Origin: Devosiaceae bacterium
GTDB taxonomy: Bacteria; Pseudomonadota; Alphaproteobacteria; Rhizobiales; Devosiaceae
Assembly: GCA_021648585.1 (NCBI GenBank)
Contig: JAKISM010000002.1
Location: 1 to 37,887 of the forward strand
Direction of reading: 5' to 3'
Length of the DNA: 37,887 nucleotides
Below the pieces are notes generated by a model, which made no database searches, was not told the DNA's origin, and saw nothing but the letters and a program-made list of their open reading frames with translations. Every line of letters starts with the position of its first letter. The stretch's first letter is position 1. Both the position numbers and the translations under genes were made by a program. This document shows positions 16,130-24,043 of the stretch, piece after piece.

Positions 16130-17890
16130 TTACACCAGAATTTTGCCCTTCTCATCAATAACATTACCAATATCTTTAGTTTCAGGCAAAATCATCTCAT
16201 TATGTGCCTTGCCTGACGGTATCATTGGCAGGCAATTTTCTTCTTTACTTACGCGACAATCAAATAAAACTGGTCCGTCATAATCAAGCATGTCCTGAAT
16301 TGCATCATCAAGTTTTGCAGGATCATCACAACGAATTCCCTTGCCGCCCATCGCTTCAGCGAGCTTTACAAAATCAGGAAGGCTTTCAGAATAACTTTGC
16401 GAATAGCGAGAGCCATGCAATAATTGCTGCCATTGGCGCACCATGCCCATATATTCATTATTGAGAATGAAGATTTTTATTGGCAGGCGAAATTGCACCG
16501 CCGTTGAAAATTCTTGCATGGTCATTTGCACCGACGCTTCACCCGCAATATCAATCACCACTGCATTAGGGTGCGCTACTTGCACACCAACTGCTGCTGG
16601 CAAACCATATCCCATTGTACCAAGCCCACCAGAAGTCATGAAGCGGTTTGGCTCATTAAATTGAAAATATTGCGCCGCCCACATTTGGTGTTGCCCAACT
16701 TCGGTTGTGATATAGGTGTCTTTATCTTTCACCGCTTCATTTAGGCGCTGAATAGCAAATTGCGGCTTGATTACTTCATCAGAATTCTCATAACGAAGTG
16801 ATTTAACATCACGCCATTCTTCAATTTGCTTCCACCAAACTGAGCTAGAGCTAAGGCGATTTTGATTAGTTTTCTCACGCCAAATCCTAATCATTTCTAA
16901 TATAATATTATTACAATCACCAATAATAGGTAGGTCAATATGCACCGTTTTACCTATTGAAGAGGGATCAATATCAACATGGATTTTGGTTGAATTTGGC
17001 GCAAAAGCATCTAGGCGACCAGTAATTCTATCATCAAATCTAGCACCCAAACAGACGATTAAATCCGCATCGTGCATTGCCAAATTCGCTTCATATGTTC
17101 CGTGCATTCCTAACATGCCAAGCCATTGATCGCTTTTTGCAGGAAACGCCCCCAAACCCATTAAAGTAGAAGTTACAGGAAAACCTGTAAGTTCAGCTAA
17201 TTCACGCAAACTTTCGCTAGCTTCTTTGCCCGAATTGATAATGCCGCCACCAGTATAAAGAATGGGCTTTTCAGCCCTAATCATTAAATTGACGGCTTCT
17301 TCTATTGCCCCCAAATCACCGTTTAGTTGCGGCTTATAACTCTTATGATCGCTTTCATTGCTTGGCTTATAATAATCTCCCATAGCAAATTGCACATCTT
17401 TTGGAATATCAACTACCACGGGGCCAGGACGACCCGAGCTAGCAATATAAAATGCTTCGTGCAAAATACGAGGTAAATCCTCAATTTTTTTCACTAAATA
17501 ATTGTGTTTGGTGCAGTTGCGAGTAATGCCAACCGTGTCACATTCTTGAAAAGCGTCTGAGCCAATTAGCGGCGTTGGCACTTGCCCTGAAATACAAACT
17601 AGTGGAATTGAATCAAGCAGCGCATCTGTAAGACCAGTAATTGCGTTGGTTGCGCCCGGCCCTGAAGTAACTAAAACAACGCCAACTTTTCCAGTTGAGC
17701 GAGCATAGCCCTCTGCCATGTGAGTTGCACCTTGTTCGTGGCGCACCAAAATATGTTTTATGTCATCTTGCTGAAATATCGCATCATAAATGGGCAAAAC
17801 AGCACCACCCGGATAACCAAAAATATGTTCAACATTTTGATCCTTAAGCGCTCTTAAAACCATTTCAGCGCCACTCATTTGTTCACTCAT
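16130..17890 (-). CDS. ilvB: Acetolactate synthase large (catalytic) subunit
   Basis: This ThDP enzyme makes acetolactate or acetohydroxybutyrate, the first common step of valine, leucine and isoleucine synthesis. In the 586-residue protein the N-terminal domain has FGYPGG and the cofactor-activating Glu52 in RHEQGATHMAEGYAR. The ThDP motif reads AGEAS (449-453), with NN at 477-478 and YMGMVRQWQQ after it. The residue that is usually Asp in the GDG-type metal motif is Glu451 here. The ATG has GGAG six bases upstream. The gene lies downstream of a leader peptide and terminator that indicate attenuation by branched-chain aminoacyl-tRNA levels. Confidence 0.95.
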   Translation of the reverse strand: MSEQMSGAEMVLRALKDQNVEHIFGYPGGAVLPIYDAIFQQDDIKHILVRHEQGATHMAEGYARSTGKVGVVLVTSGPGATNAITGLTDALLDSIPLVCISGQVPTPLIGSDAFQECDTVGITRNCTKHNYLVKKIEDLPRILHEAFYIASSGRPGPVVVDIPKDVQFAMGDYYKPSNESDHKSYKPQLNGDLGAIEEAVNLMIRAEKPILYTGGGIINSGKEASESLRELAELTGFPVTSTLMGLGAFPAKSDQWLGMLGMHGTYEANLAMHDADLIVCLGARFDDRITGRLDAFAPNSTKIHVDIDPSSIGKTVHIDLPIIGDCNNIILEMIRIWREKTNQNRLSSSSVWWKQIEEWRDVKSLRYENSDEVIKPQFAIQRLNEAVKDKDTYITTEVGQHQMWAAQYFQFNEPNRFMTSGGLGTMGYGLPAAVGVQVAHPNAVVIDIAGEASVQMTMQEFSTAVQFRLPIKIFILNNEYMGMVRQWQQLLHGSRYSQSYSESLPDFVKLAEAMGGKGIRCDDPAKLDDAIQDMLDYDGPVLFDCRVSKEENCLPMIPSGKAHNEMILPETKDIGNVIDEKGKILV

Positions 17891-17942
17891 TACTTACTCC
17901 CCTATAAATATCTATTACTCTATTCAAAATTTAACCAATAAA

Positions 17943-17966
17943 AAAGGCTCCGTAAAGGGAGCCTTT
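17943..17966 (-). terminator. Attenuator terminator in the ilvBN leader
   Basis: On the minus strand AAAGGCTCC and GGAGCCTTT form a 9-bp GC-rich stem around CTTTAC, followed by a T-run. This is a textbook intrinsic terminator placed between the leader peptide and ilvB, 52 bases before its start. A GGAGC in the leader-peptide coding part is complementary to GCTCC in the 5' arm and could form a competing antiterminator. Confidence 0.85.
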
Positions 17967-17992
17967 GGATGCGCATCATCGTTCGCAGGACT

Positions 17993-18046
17993 TTACAAAC
18001 CCACGACGCCAATGCGCTCCATAACGACAATAAGAATATTTCTCAT
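17993..18046 (-). CDS. ilvL: ilvBN leader peptide (branched-chain amino acid attenuator)
   Basis: A 17-residue frame, MRNILIVVMERIGVVGL, starts at an ATG with GGAA eight bases upstream. Nine of 17 codons are Ile, Val or Leu, including the run ILIVV, so ribosome stalling when any of these charged tRNAs is scarce would be efficient. The stop codon is 26 bases upstream of the attenuator stem. Position, composition and the following terminator together identify a classical ilv leader. The symbol is used by analogy with enteric ilvL/ilvB leaders; there is no sequence identity to claim. Confidence 0.85.
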   Translation of the reverse strand: MRNILIVVMERIGVVGL

Positions 18047-18127
18047 AATTAAATTCCAAAATTAACTTTTCTAATTGTTATGCAAGAAAAGCAATTTGGT
18101 CAAGTAGGAAATTTATTTGGGGTTATT

Positions 18128-18979
18128 TTAGAGCCAACGTCTAAACCATGTACGTTGGCGTTTGGTATATTGACGAGTTGCAATCACTGCCAATTCAACC
18201 GCCCTCGCTTTATCAATCTCGCCATTTAACCATTGAGCGATTTCTTTTACCCCTATTGCCTTCATTGCTGGCAAAGTTGCATCAAGATTTAACTTGAGCA
18301 GCTCTTTAACTTCTTCAACCGCACCCTGATCTATCATACTTTCAAAGCGTTGCTCTATTCTTTGGCTTAAGATTTCTTTATCGGGATTTAGCAATATCTT
18401 TTCAACTTCAAAGCCTTCAAGCAAGCCGACTTGCTTCTCATTTTGCCAATCGGCGAGTGATTTTTTAGTGTGTTTTATAACGCTTATTGCCCGCACCACT
18501 CGTTGCCTATCAGGTTCATTCAAGCGTTCAACCATTTTTGGATCGTGCTTATGTAAATAGTCTAATCTTTGCTGACGATCAAAATCTGATATTTCATTTT
18601 CGATTTCGCTAACAATCTCTTGAGGCACATCTGGCACTTGCGTAAATCCATCTGTTAAGGCTTTAAAATAAAGCCCTGTTCCACCTACAAAAATTAGCTT
18701 GCGTTTTTCCTTTGCCACCTTTGCAATTATCTTTTCAACTTCCCTTAGCCACTCCCCCGTTGAGAAACGAATTGAAGGGTGTATTGTGCCATAAAGCGCA
18801 TGTTCGGCTTTAGCCAATTCATCACTTTGCGGGCGAGCGCTAAGCAGGTTTAGCACGCTATAGACCTGCATAGAATCTGTGTTGATAATCAATCCATTAT
18901 TCTCTTTAGCCTTTTTTATTGCCAAAGATGACTTGCCGCTTGCACTTGCACCAGCTATTAGGATTGCACTTCTTACCAA
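18128..18979 (-). CDS. miaA: tRNA dimethylallyltransferase MiaA
   Basis: MiaA adds the isopentenyl group to A37 of tRNAs that read UNN codons. The P-loop GASASGKSS lies at residues 10-18, followed by INTDSMQVY, FVGGTGLYFKAL and the C-terminal signature IATRQYTKRQRTWFRRW. The frame is open to 19054, well into serB. The best start is the TTG at 18979, which has GGAG six bases upstream and gives 283 residues (MVRSAILIAGAS). That start leaves only 13 bases to the divergent serB ATG. The gene lies next to ilvBN, a common alphaproteobacterial neighbourhood. Confidence 0.93.
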   Translation of the reverse strand: MVRSAILIAGASASGKSSLAIKKAKENNGLIINTDSMQVYSVLNLLSARPQSDELAKAEHALYGTIHPSIRFSTGEWLREVEKIIAKVAKEKRKLIFVGGTGLYFKALTDGFTQVPDVPQEIVSEIENEISDFDRQQRLDYLHKHDPKMVERLNEPDRQRVVRAISVIKHTKKSLADWQNEKQVGLLEGFEVEKILLNPDKEILSQRIEQRFESMIDQGAVEEVKELLKLNLDATLPAMKAIGVKEIAQWLNGEIDKARAVELAVIATRQYTKRQRTWFRRWL

Positions 18980-18992
18980 TTTAGGCTCCAAA

Positions 18993-19865
18993 ATGTTTGT
19001 TTTAAGTTTAATTGCCAATCCAAATGATATGGCGCTAACCCCGCAATTAGTCAATCAATTAGCCAAAGAAACAGGCGGACAGCTAAATTGGCTAGCCCAA
19101 GGCATAGCTTGCGATATTATTGCACCAAAAGCAAAAGACGCAAAGCAAATTGCCTATGAAATGTGTGATAATCTACCAATCGATATAAATCTAATTAAGC
19201 AACAAGGCCGCCGCAAAAACCTATTAATCGCTGATATGGATTCTACCATGATTGAGCAAGAATGTATTGATGAGTTGGCCGATGCACTTGGTATAAAGCC
19301 GCAAATTGCTGATATTACCGCTCGTGCTATGAATGGTGAGTTAGATTTTGAGCAAGCGCTTGAAACTAGGGTGGCATTGCTCAAGGGCTTAGAGCGCAAA
19401 GTAATTGAAGAAATTAGGCGAGAGCGCATAAGCCTTGCACAAGGCGGGCGAGCTCTTGTGCAGACCATGAAGGCATATGGAGCGCATACAGCACTTATTT
19501 CTGGTGGCTTTAGCATTTTCGCAGATTATATCGCCAAGCGCATAGGTTTTGATGAGGCAATTGCCAACCAGTTGGAATTTGAAAATGATCGTTTGAATGG
19601 TAAAGTTACGAAACCAATAGTTGATGCCAATGTTAAGTTAAATCGCTTAGAACAATTAGCAAAAGAAAAAGAGTTGCAAATGTCGCAAACGCTAGCGGTT
19701 GGTGATGGTGCAAATGATTTACTAATGATAAAGGCAGCAGGTCTTGGGGTGGCGCTCCACGCAAAACCCGTAGTTGCAGAACAGGCGCAAGTTAAAATTG
19801 ATTTTGGTGACTTAACCGCTCTGCTTTATTTGCAGGGATATGGGGAAGACGATATTATTAGGTAA
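18993..19865 (+). CDS. serB: Phosphoserine phosphatase SerB
   Basis: This HAD-family phosphatase carries out the last step of serine synthesis. The preferred ATG at 18993 gives 290 residues beginning MFVLSLIANPND; the open frame extends back to 18879 but only as the reverse of miaA. The nucleophile Asp81 lies in IADMDSTMIEQECIDELAD, with the phosphate-binding Ser in LISGGFSIFADYIA and the metal-binding VGDGANDLLMIKAAGLGVA. The N-terminal 75 residues are the ACT-like domain of bacterial SerB. It is divergent from miaA across 13 bases and convergent with the DUF2065 gene. Confidence 0.95.
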   Translation: MFVLSLIANPNDMALTPQLVNQLAKETGGQLNWLAQGIACDIIAPKAKDAKQIAYEMCDNLPIDINLIKQQGRRKNLLIADMDSTMIEQECIDELADALGIKPQIADITARAMNGELDFEQALETRVALLKGLERKVIEEIRRERISLAQGGRALVQTMKAYGAHTALISGGFSIFADYIAKRIGFDEAIANQLEFENDRLNGKVTKPIVDANVKLNRLEQLAKEKELQMSQTLAVGDGANDLLMIKAAGLGVALHAKPVVAEQAQVKIDFGDLTALLYLQGYGEDDIIR

Positions 19866-19899
19866 GGTCGCAAAATTACTTATCCTAACCTCGTTTGCT

Positions 19900-20085
19900 C
19901 TAGCCTTTAATCAACCAAAGCCCCAAAAGACCAACTGCTGCAAAAATTAGCGCAACTGTGCGGATTTGCGAGACAGGCAATTGCAGCATTTGTGCAATTG
20001 CCCTTTTCATTTGTTCAGGAAAGGCTGCATAAAGCAGCCCTTCAATTACTAGCACCAGTGCTATAGCCGTTAAAAAGTCGTTCAC
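19900..20085 (-). CDS. DUF2065 small membrane protein
   Basis: The 61-residue protein has two hydrophobic helices (about 5-21 and 43-59) around a short basic loop (PEQMKRAIAQML), the layout of DUF2065 (YjeT-like) proteins usually found after hflC. Its GTG start overlaps the hflC stop (GTGA), so it is translated with hflC. Function is unknown; a role near the HflKC/FtsH complex is suggested by position. In related genomes a DegP-type protease often follows, but none is present before serB here. Confidence 0.88.
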   Translation of the reverse strand: MNDFLTAIALVLVIEGLLYAAFPEQMKRAIAQMLQLPVSQIRTVALIFAAVGLLGLWLIKG

Positions 20086-20978
20086 TGACCAAGTGCTGGT
20101 TTAGTTTCTTTCATCGTTGAGCCACCAAAATATTGGAAGAACTCAGTATTTGGCGATAGCAACATTGTTGTATCTGTGTTTACCAGCGACGCACGATATG
20201 ATTGCATTGTACGATAAAATTCAAAGAACTCAACATCCTTGTTAAAAGCCTCAGCAAACACAGCGTTTCTAACCGCTTCGCCCTCACCTCGAAGAATTTC
20301 ACTATCACGTTGAGCCAAAGCAACTGTTTCAACCGCTTGACGATCAGCAATCGCTCTTAAAGTTTGCGCTTGCTCTTGACCACGAGCACGAAGCCTTGCA
20401 GCTTCCGCAAGACGTTCCGCCTTCATACGATCATAGGTTTGCGCTGAAACTTGCTGGGTTAAATCAGTACGAAGAACCCGCACATCAATAACTTCAACAC
20501 CAATTTCGGCTAGATCGCTAACGATTATATCTCTTGCTTCACGCATCATTTCTGCACGCAACGCTGAAAGAGCATCATTAAAATCACGCTTACCATAAAC
20601 GCCACGAAGCGCTGATTCTAGGCGAGTATTAATGCGCTGTTCGGCAAGTCTTAAATCACCAAGAACCGATTCACGAAACAATCTGGCATCTTTAATACGA
20701 TATGTAAGAAACGCATCAACATTATAAAATTTACCACCAGAAACCTGAAGCGTAATATCTTCAAGATCATAACGAATTAGTCGATCTTCAATGATTTGCA
20801 CATTATCAACTATTGCCGTTGGCAATTTGAAATAAAGCCCCGGTTCTGAATGAATATTGGTAATTTCACCAAACCGAGTAACAATCGCTTGCTCACGCTC
20901 ATTAAGAATAAAGATTGAGGAAAGTAACACATAAAGCGCACCAACTACAACGATGCCTATAATGACTAATTTATTCAT
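20082..20978 (-). CDS. hflC: HflC, FtsH protease modulator
   Basis: The 298-residue SPFH/Band 7 protein has an N-terminal membrane anchor (MNKLVIIGIVVVGALYVLLS) and a periplasmic domain starting NEREQAIVTRFGEI. HflC and HflK form the large cage that encloses FtsH and limits its access to membrane substrates. The ATG at 20978 has GGGGAG eight bases upstream; a frame back to 21011 lies within hflK. The start is one base after the hflK stop, and the stop overlaps the DUF2065 start. Confidence 0.94.
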   Translation of the reverse strand: MNKLVIIGIVVVGALYVLLSSIFILNEREQAIVTRFGEITNIHSEPGLYFKLPTAIVDNVQIIEDRLIRYDLEDITLQVSGGKFYNVDAFLTYRIKDARLFRESVLGDLRLAEQRINTRLESALRGVYGKRDFNDALSALRAEMMREARDIIVSDLAEIGVEVIDVRVLRTDLTQQVSAQTYDRMKAERLAEAARLRARGQEQAQTLRAIADRQAVETVALAQRDSEILRGEGEAVRNAVFAEAFNKDVEFFEFYRTMQSYRASLVNTDTTMLLSPNTEFFQYFGGSTMKETKPALGQ

Positions 20979-20979
20979 G

Positions 20980-22044
20980 TTAATTACTCCCCGCAGGTTT
21001 ACGTAATTCATTAAGCGGTAAATAAGGCACTACACCAGAACCACTTGCACCATCTTCAACAATTATTTTAGTTGAAGTGCTAAGCACTTCTTCCATTGTT
21101 TCAAGGAATAGGCGTTTGCGTGTTACTTCAGGAGATTTTGCATATTCATCGTAAACTGAAATAAAGCGAGCTGCTTCACCCTCTGCTTCTTTTACCACAC
21201 GATCTTTATAAGCTGCAGCTTCTTCACGTAACTGCGCGGCTTGTCCACGAGCTTGCCCCAATAAAGTTGCGGCATATTGACGAGCTTCTTCTTGGAAACG
21301 ATCTTCATCTTGCTCGGCACGTTGCACTTCATCAAACGCATCAGCAACTTCTAGTGGCGGCGCTACGTTTTCTATCGAAATAGAACTAATGGTCACACCA
21401 GCATCATAAGACGCCATAATTGTCTGTGCAATATCTCTCACTTCAATGGCAATGCCAGCACGATCATCACGAAACACTTCTTGCGCTCTACGGCGACCAG
21501 CAACTTCACGCATAGCGCTTTCAGAGGCTTTTCTGACCATTTCCTCAGGAAAACGTAGATTAAACAAATAATCTCTTGGGTCAGTAACACGCCAGATGAT
21601 TGAGAAAGCCACATCAACTATATTTTGATCACCAGTAAGCATAAGACCTTCTTCGTCCGATGCTCTACCGCCACCAACTGATGCAATACGTGTTTGGTTT
21701 TCAGTAATTACTACTTTTTCAACCGTTTCAAGCGGCCAAACAATAAAATGCAAACCCGGTAGGCTTAACTGGTCTTTTGGTTCCCCTAAGAACAATTCAA
21801 CGCCAACTTCTTGTGGAGCAACCTGATAAACCGATTGAAACAACCAAAAAACAAGCGCTGCTAAAAGAGCGCCAATGATAAGAAACTTGCTACCCGGAAG
21901 TTCTCCGCCAAACTGCTCACGGCCTTTGTTAAACAATTCTTCTAAATTTGGTGGGTTTGGCCCACCGCCTTGTGGGCCTTGTGGCCCCTTTGGGCCTTTT
22001 GGCCCCTGACCCCACGGGCCACCTGAATTATTATCCCAAGACAT
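20980..22044 (-). CDS. hflK: HflK, FtsH protease modulator
   Basis: The 354-residue protein starts with the Gly/Pro-rich cytoplasmic tail typical of HflK (GPWGQGPKGPKGPQGPQGGG). A membrane helix follows (about 52-70), then the SPFH domain with VYQVAPQEVGVELFLGEP. Coiled-coil segments rich in Ala, Glu and Arg follow (about 235-300). It partners HflC, which starts one base after its stop codon. Confidence 0.94.
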   Translation of the reverse strand: MSWDNNSGGPWGQGPKGPKGPQGPQGGGPNPPNLEELFNKGREQFGGELPGSKFLIIGALLAALVFWLFQSVYQVAPQEVGVELFLGEPKDQLSLPGLHFIVWPLETVEKVVITENQTRIASVGGGRASDEEGLMLTGDQNIVDVAFSIIWRVTDPRDYLFNLRFPEEMVRKASESAMREVAGRRRAQEVFRDDRAGIAIEVRDIAQTIMASYDAGVTISSISIENVAPPLEVADAFDEVQRAEQDEDRFQEEARQYAATLLGQARGQAAQLREEAAAYKDRVVKEAEGEAARFISVYDEYAKSPEVTRKRLFLETMEEVLSTSTKIIVEDGASGSGVVPYLPLNELRKPAGSN

Positions 22045-22114
22045 AAAAGTCCCTTTCGTTTATGAGAATATCGCACCTATATAGGCATTTATGTGCCATC
22101 TATCAATGATTGTT

Positions 22115-22654
22115 TTAAGAAATTTGTGTATATTGCATCACTTTATATTCTGCACTGTCACGAGGTGATTTCTCTACCTCTATTTGCTCTAGCATTTGCC
22201 ATTGATTTTTTTCAATGATAGGAAAAAAACTATCACCCTTAGGACTTAGTTCAACATGGCTAATATAAAGCCTATTTGCCAGAGGTATTGCTTGGCGATA
22301 AATCTCTGCACCACCAATAATCATTATTTCATCTATGCCATCAGCTTTGGCAATCATTTTGGCCTTTTCAATCGCCCCTTTAAGAGAATCAACAACAATT
22401 ACGTCATTAGGCGAATAATTCTTATCTCTACTAATTACAATATTGCTGCGCTTGGGCAAGGGCTTGCCAATAGAATCAAAAGTCTTGCGCCCCATAATAA
22501 TTGGCTTACCTAAAGTTGTTTTTTTGAAGAAGGCAAAATCAGAGGGTAAATACCAAGGTATATCGCCACTATTACCTATCACACCATTTTTAGACACTGC
22601 AGCTATAATAGATATTTTTATTTCTTTTTCAGCCATCAATTCCCTTTTTACCAT
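22115..22654 (-). CDS. folA: Dihydrofolate reductase
   Basis: DHFR regenerates tetrahydrofolate from the dihydrofolate made by ThyA, encoded two genes upstream. The family core is present: ISIIAAVSKNGVIGNSGDIPWYLPSDFAFFK (read in two parts around the active-site Asp), IIMGRKTFDSIGKPLP and EIMIIGGAEIYRQAI. Two starts are possible, ATG at 22654 overlapping the GNAT stop (TGATG) and ATG at 22636, because an 18-base duplication repeats the ribosome site and start. The first is shown for its coupling to the GNAT gene; the second would give a product six residues shorter. Confidence 0.93.
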   Translation of the reverse strand: MVKRELMAEKEIKISIIAAVSKNGVIGNSGDIPWYLPSDFAFFKKTTLGKPIIMGRKTFDSIGKPLPKRSNIVISRDKNYSPNDVIVVDSLKGAIEKAKMIAKADGIDEIMIIGGAEIYRQAIPLANRLYISHVELSPKGDSFFPIIEKNQWQMLEQIEVEKSPRDSAEYKVMQYTQIS

Positions 22655-22664
22655 CAATTCCCTT
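22633..22664. repeat. 18-bp tandem duplication at the folA start
   Basis: CCATCAATTCCCTT occurs twice with an 18-base period (22633-22646 and 22651-22664). On the minus strand each copy supplies AAGGGAATTGATGG, a ribosome site followed by ATG. The upstream copy also carries the TGA stop of the GNAT gene. Confidence 0.75.
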
Positions 22665-23136
22665 GCGCTAATTTTTCTAACGCTTCTCCATCTATACGGC
22701 AAACAGTCCACTCGTCCTGCATGTTTGCACCAAGTGATTTATAAAAATCAATCGAAGGCTTATTCCAATCTAACACCCACCATTCAAATCTAGCTAAATC
22801 TTCATCAACACATTTTTTAGCTAGGTGCGCCATTAATGCCTTGCCAGCTCCTGCCCCACGGCAATTTGGATCAATAAATAAATCTTCAAGCCAAATTCCG
22901 TGTTTTCCCATAAAAGTTGAATAGGTATAATAATATAAAGCAAAGCCAACTGGTTTATTATTCTGCTCTACAATGTCACAAAGCACACGAGCATTTTCAC
23001 CAAATAAATCTCGCTTAATATCTTTTGATGTTGCAACAACTTCATCGCTTAGTTTTTCATATTCAGCAAATGCGCAAATAAAATCAAACACTAGATCTTC
23101 ATCTCCATCTATTGCCTCTCTTATTGAAATACTCAT
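22654..23136 (-). CDS. GNAT-family N-acetyltransferase (diamine acetyltransferase-like)
   Basis: The 160-residue protein has the acetyl-CoA binding motif RGAGAGKALMAHLA preceded by GIWLEDLFIDP. The segment FEWWVLDWNKPSIDFYKSLGA is typical of the spermidine/spermine acetyltransferase-like subgroup. The substrate may be a polyamine or another amine; this cannot be settled from sequence. The start overlaps the thyA stop (ATGA) and the stop overlaps the first folA ATG, so it is co-translated within the thymidylate operon. Confidence 0.85.
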   Translation of the reverse strand: MSISIREAIDGDEDLVFDFICAFAEYEKLSDEVVATSKDIKRDLFGENARVLCDIVEQNNKPVGFALYYYTYSTFMGKHGIWLEDLFIDPNCRGAGAGKALMAHLAKKCVDEDLARFEWWVLDWNKPSIDFYKSLGANMQDEWTVCRIDGEALEKLAQGN

Positions 23137-23927
23137 ACTGCAATCGGAGCTTTTATGCCCTTATCTGGATTATAATCAACAATTTCAAAATCCTCAAATT
23201 TATAATCAGTTAGCTCTTTATAGTGATTCAACATCTTAAGTTTAGGAAGCGATTTTGGAGTGCGAGAAAGCTGCAGTTCCGCCTGTTCGAAATGATTAGA
23301 ATAAAGATGCGCGTCGCCTAATGTGTGGATAAAATCACCTAACCCTAAACCCACAACATCTGCAATCATATGAGTAAGCAACGCATAAGAGGCGATATTA
23401 AATGGCACGCCTAAGAAAATATCAGCTGAGCGTTGATAGAGCTGGCAACTTAGCTTGCCATTTGCTACATAAAACTGAAACAGGCAATGACACGGCGGCA
23501 ATGCCATATCATCAACTTGTGCTGGATTCCATGCACTTACAATATGACGGCGACTATCTGGATTGTTCTTTATGCCCTCAACCAAATTTTCTATCTGATC
23601 GATTGTGCCGCCCTGCCCATCTGGCCACGAGCGCCATTGCGAACCATAAACAGGGCCGAGATCGCCATTTTCATCTGCCCACTCGTCCCAAATCTTCACG
23701 CCTCTTTCTTGCAACCAGCGCACATTAGTTTCGCCACGCAAAAACCATAGTAATTCATAAATGATAGATTTTATATGCAAACGCTTGGTGGTAAGAAGCG
23801 GAAAACCTTCGCTTAAATCATAGCGCATTTGATAGCCAAATACTGAGCGTATGCCAGTGCCAGTTCTATCGCCCTTATCAGTGCCATTTTCTTTAACGTG
23901 CTTTAGTAGATCAAGATATTGTTTCAT
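23133..23927 (-). CDS. thyA: Thymidylate synthase ThyA
   Basis: The 264-residue protein, the length of E. coli ThyA, converts dUMP to dTMP with methylene-tetrahydrofolate. Signatures are DRTGTGIRSVFGYQMRY, FPLLTTKRLHIKSIIYELLW, the catalytic cysteine in LPPCHCLFQFYV, LYQRSADIFLGVPFNIASYA and the C-terminal IKAPIAV. The gene is first in the thyA-GNAT-folA operon, which keeps thymidylate synthesis and dihydrofolate recycling together. It lies downstream of rpoC behind a terminator. Confidence 0.96.
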   Translation of the reverse strand: MKQYLDLLKHVKENGTDKGDRTGTGIRSVFGYQMRYDLSEGFPLLTTKRLHIKSIIYELLWFLRGETNVRWLQERGVKIWDEWADENGDLGPVYGSQWRSWPDGQGGTIDQIENLVEGIKNNPDSRRHIVSAWNPAQVDDMALPPCHCLFQFYVANGKLSCQLYQRSADIFLGVPFNIASYALLTHMIADVVGLGLGDFIHTLGDAHLYSNHFEQAELQLSRTPKSLPKLKMLNHYKELTDYKFEDFEIVDYNPDKGIKAPIAV

Positions 23928-23997
23928 AGTTTTATTATTAGATGATTCGTAATTGAGGATAAACTCTAAAGATATAAAGCATATATCTCTTGCATAA

Positions 23998-24024
23998 AAA
24001 AAGGGAGCGATAAGCCCCCTTTTT
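23998..24024 (-). terminator. Intrinsic terminator after rpoC
   Basis: On the minus strand AAAAAGGGGGC and GCTCCCTTTTT form an 11-pair stem around TTATC, with one G-U wobble and a T-run. Read on the plus strand the same position is an A-C mismatch, so the structure is oriented to end the leftward rpl-rpo transcript. It lies 20 bases after the rpoC stop. Confidence 0.85.
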
Positions 24025-24043
24025 AATTCTTATAATAAGAAAA

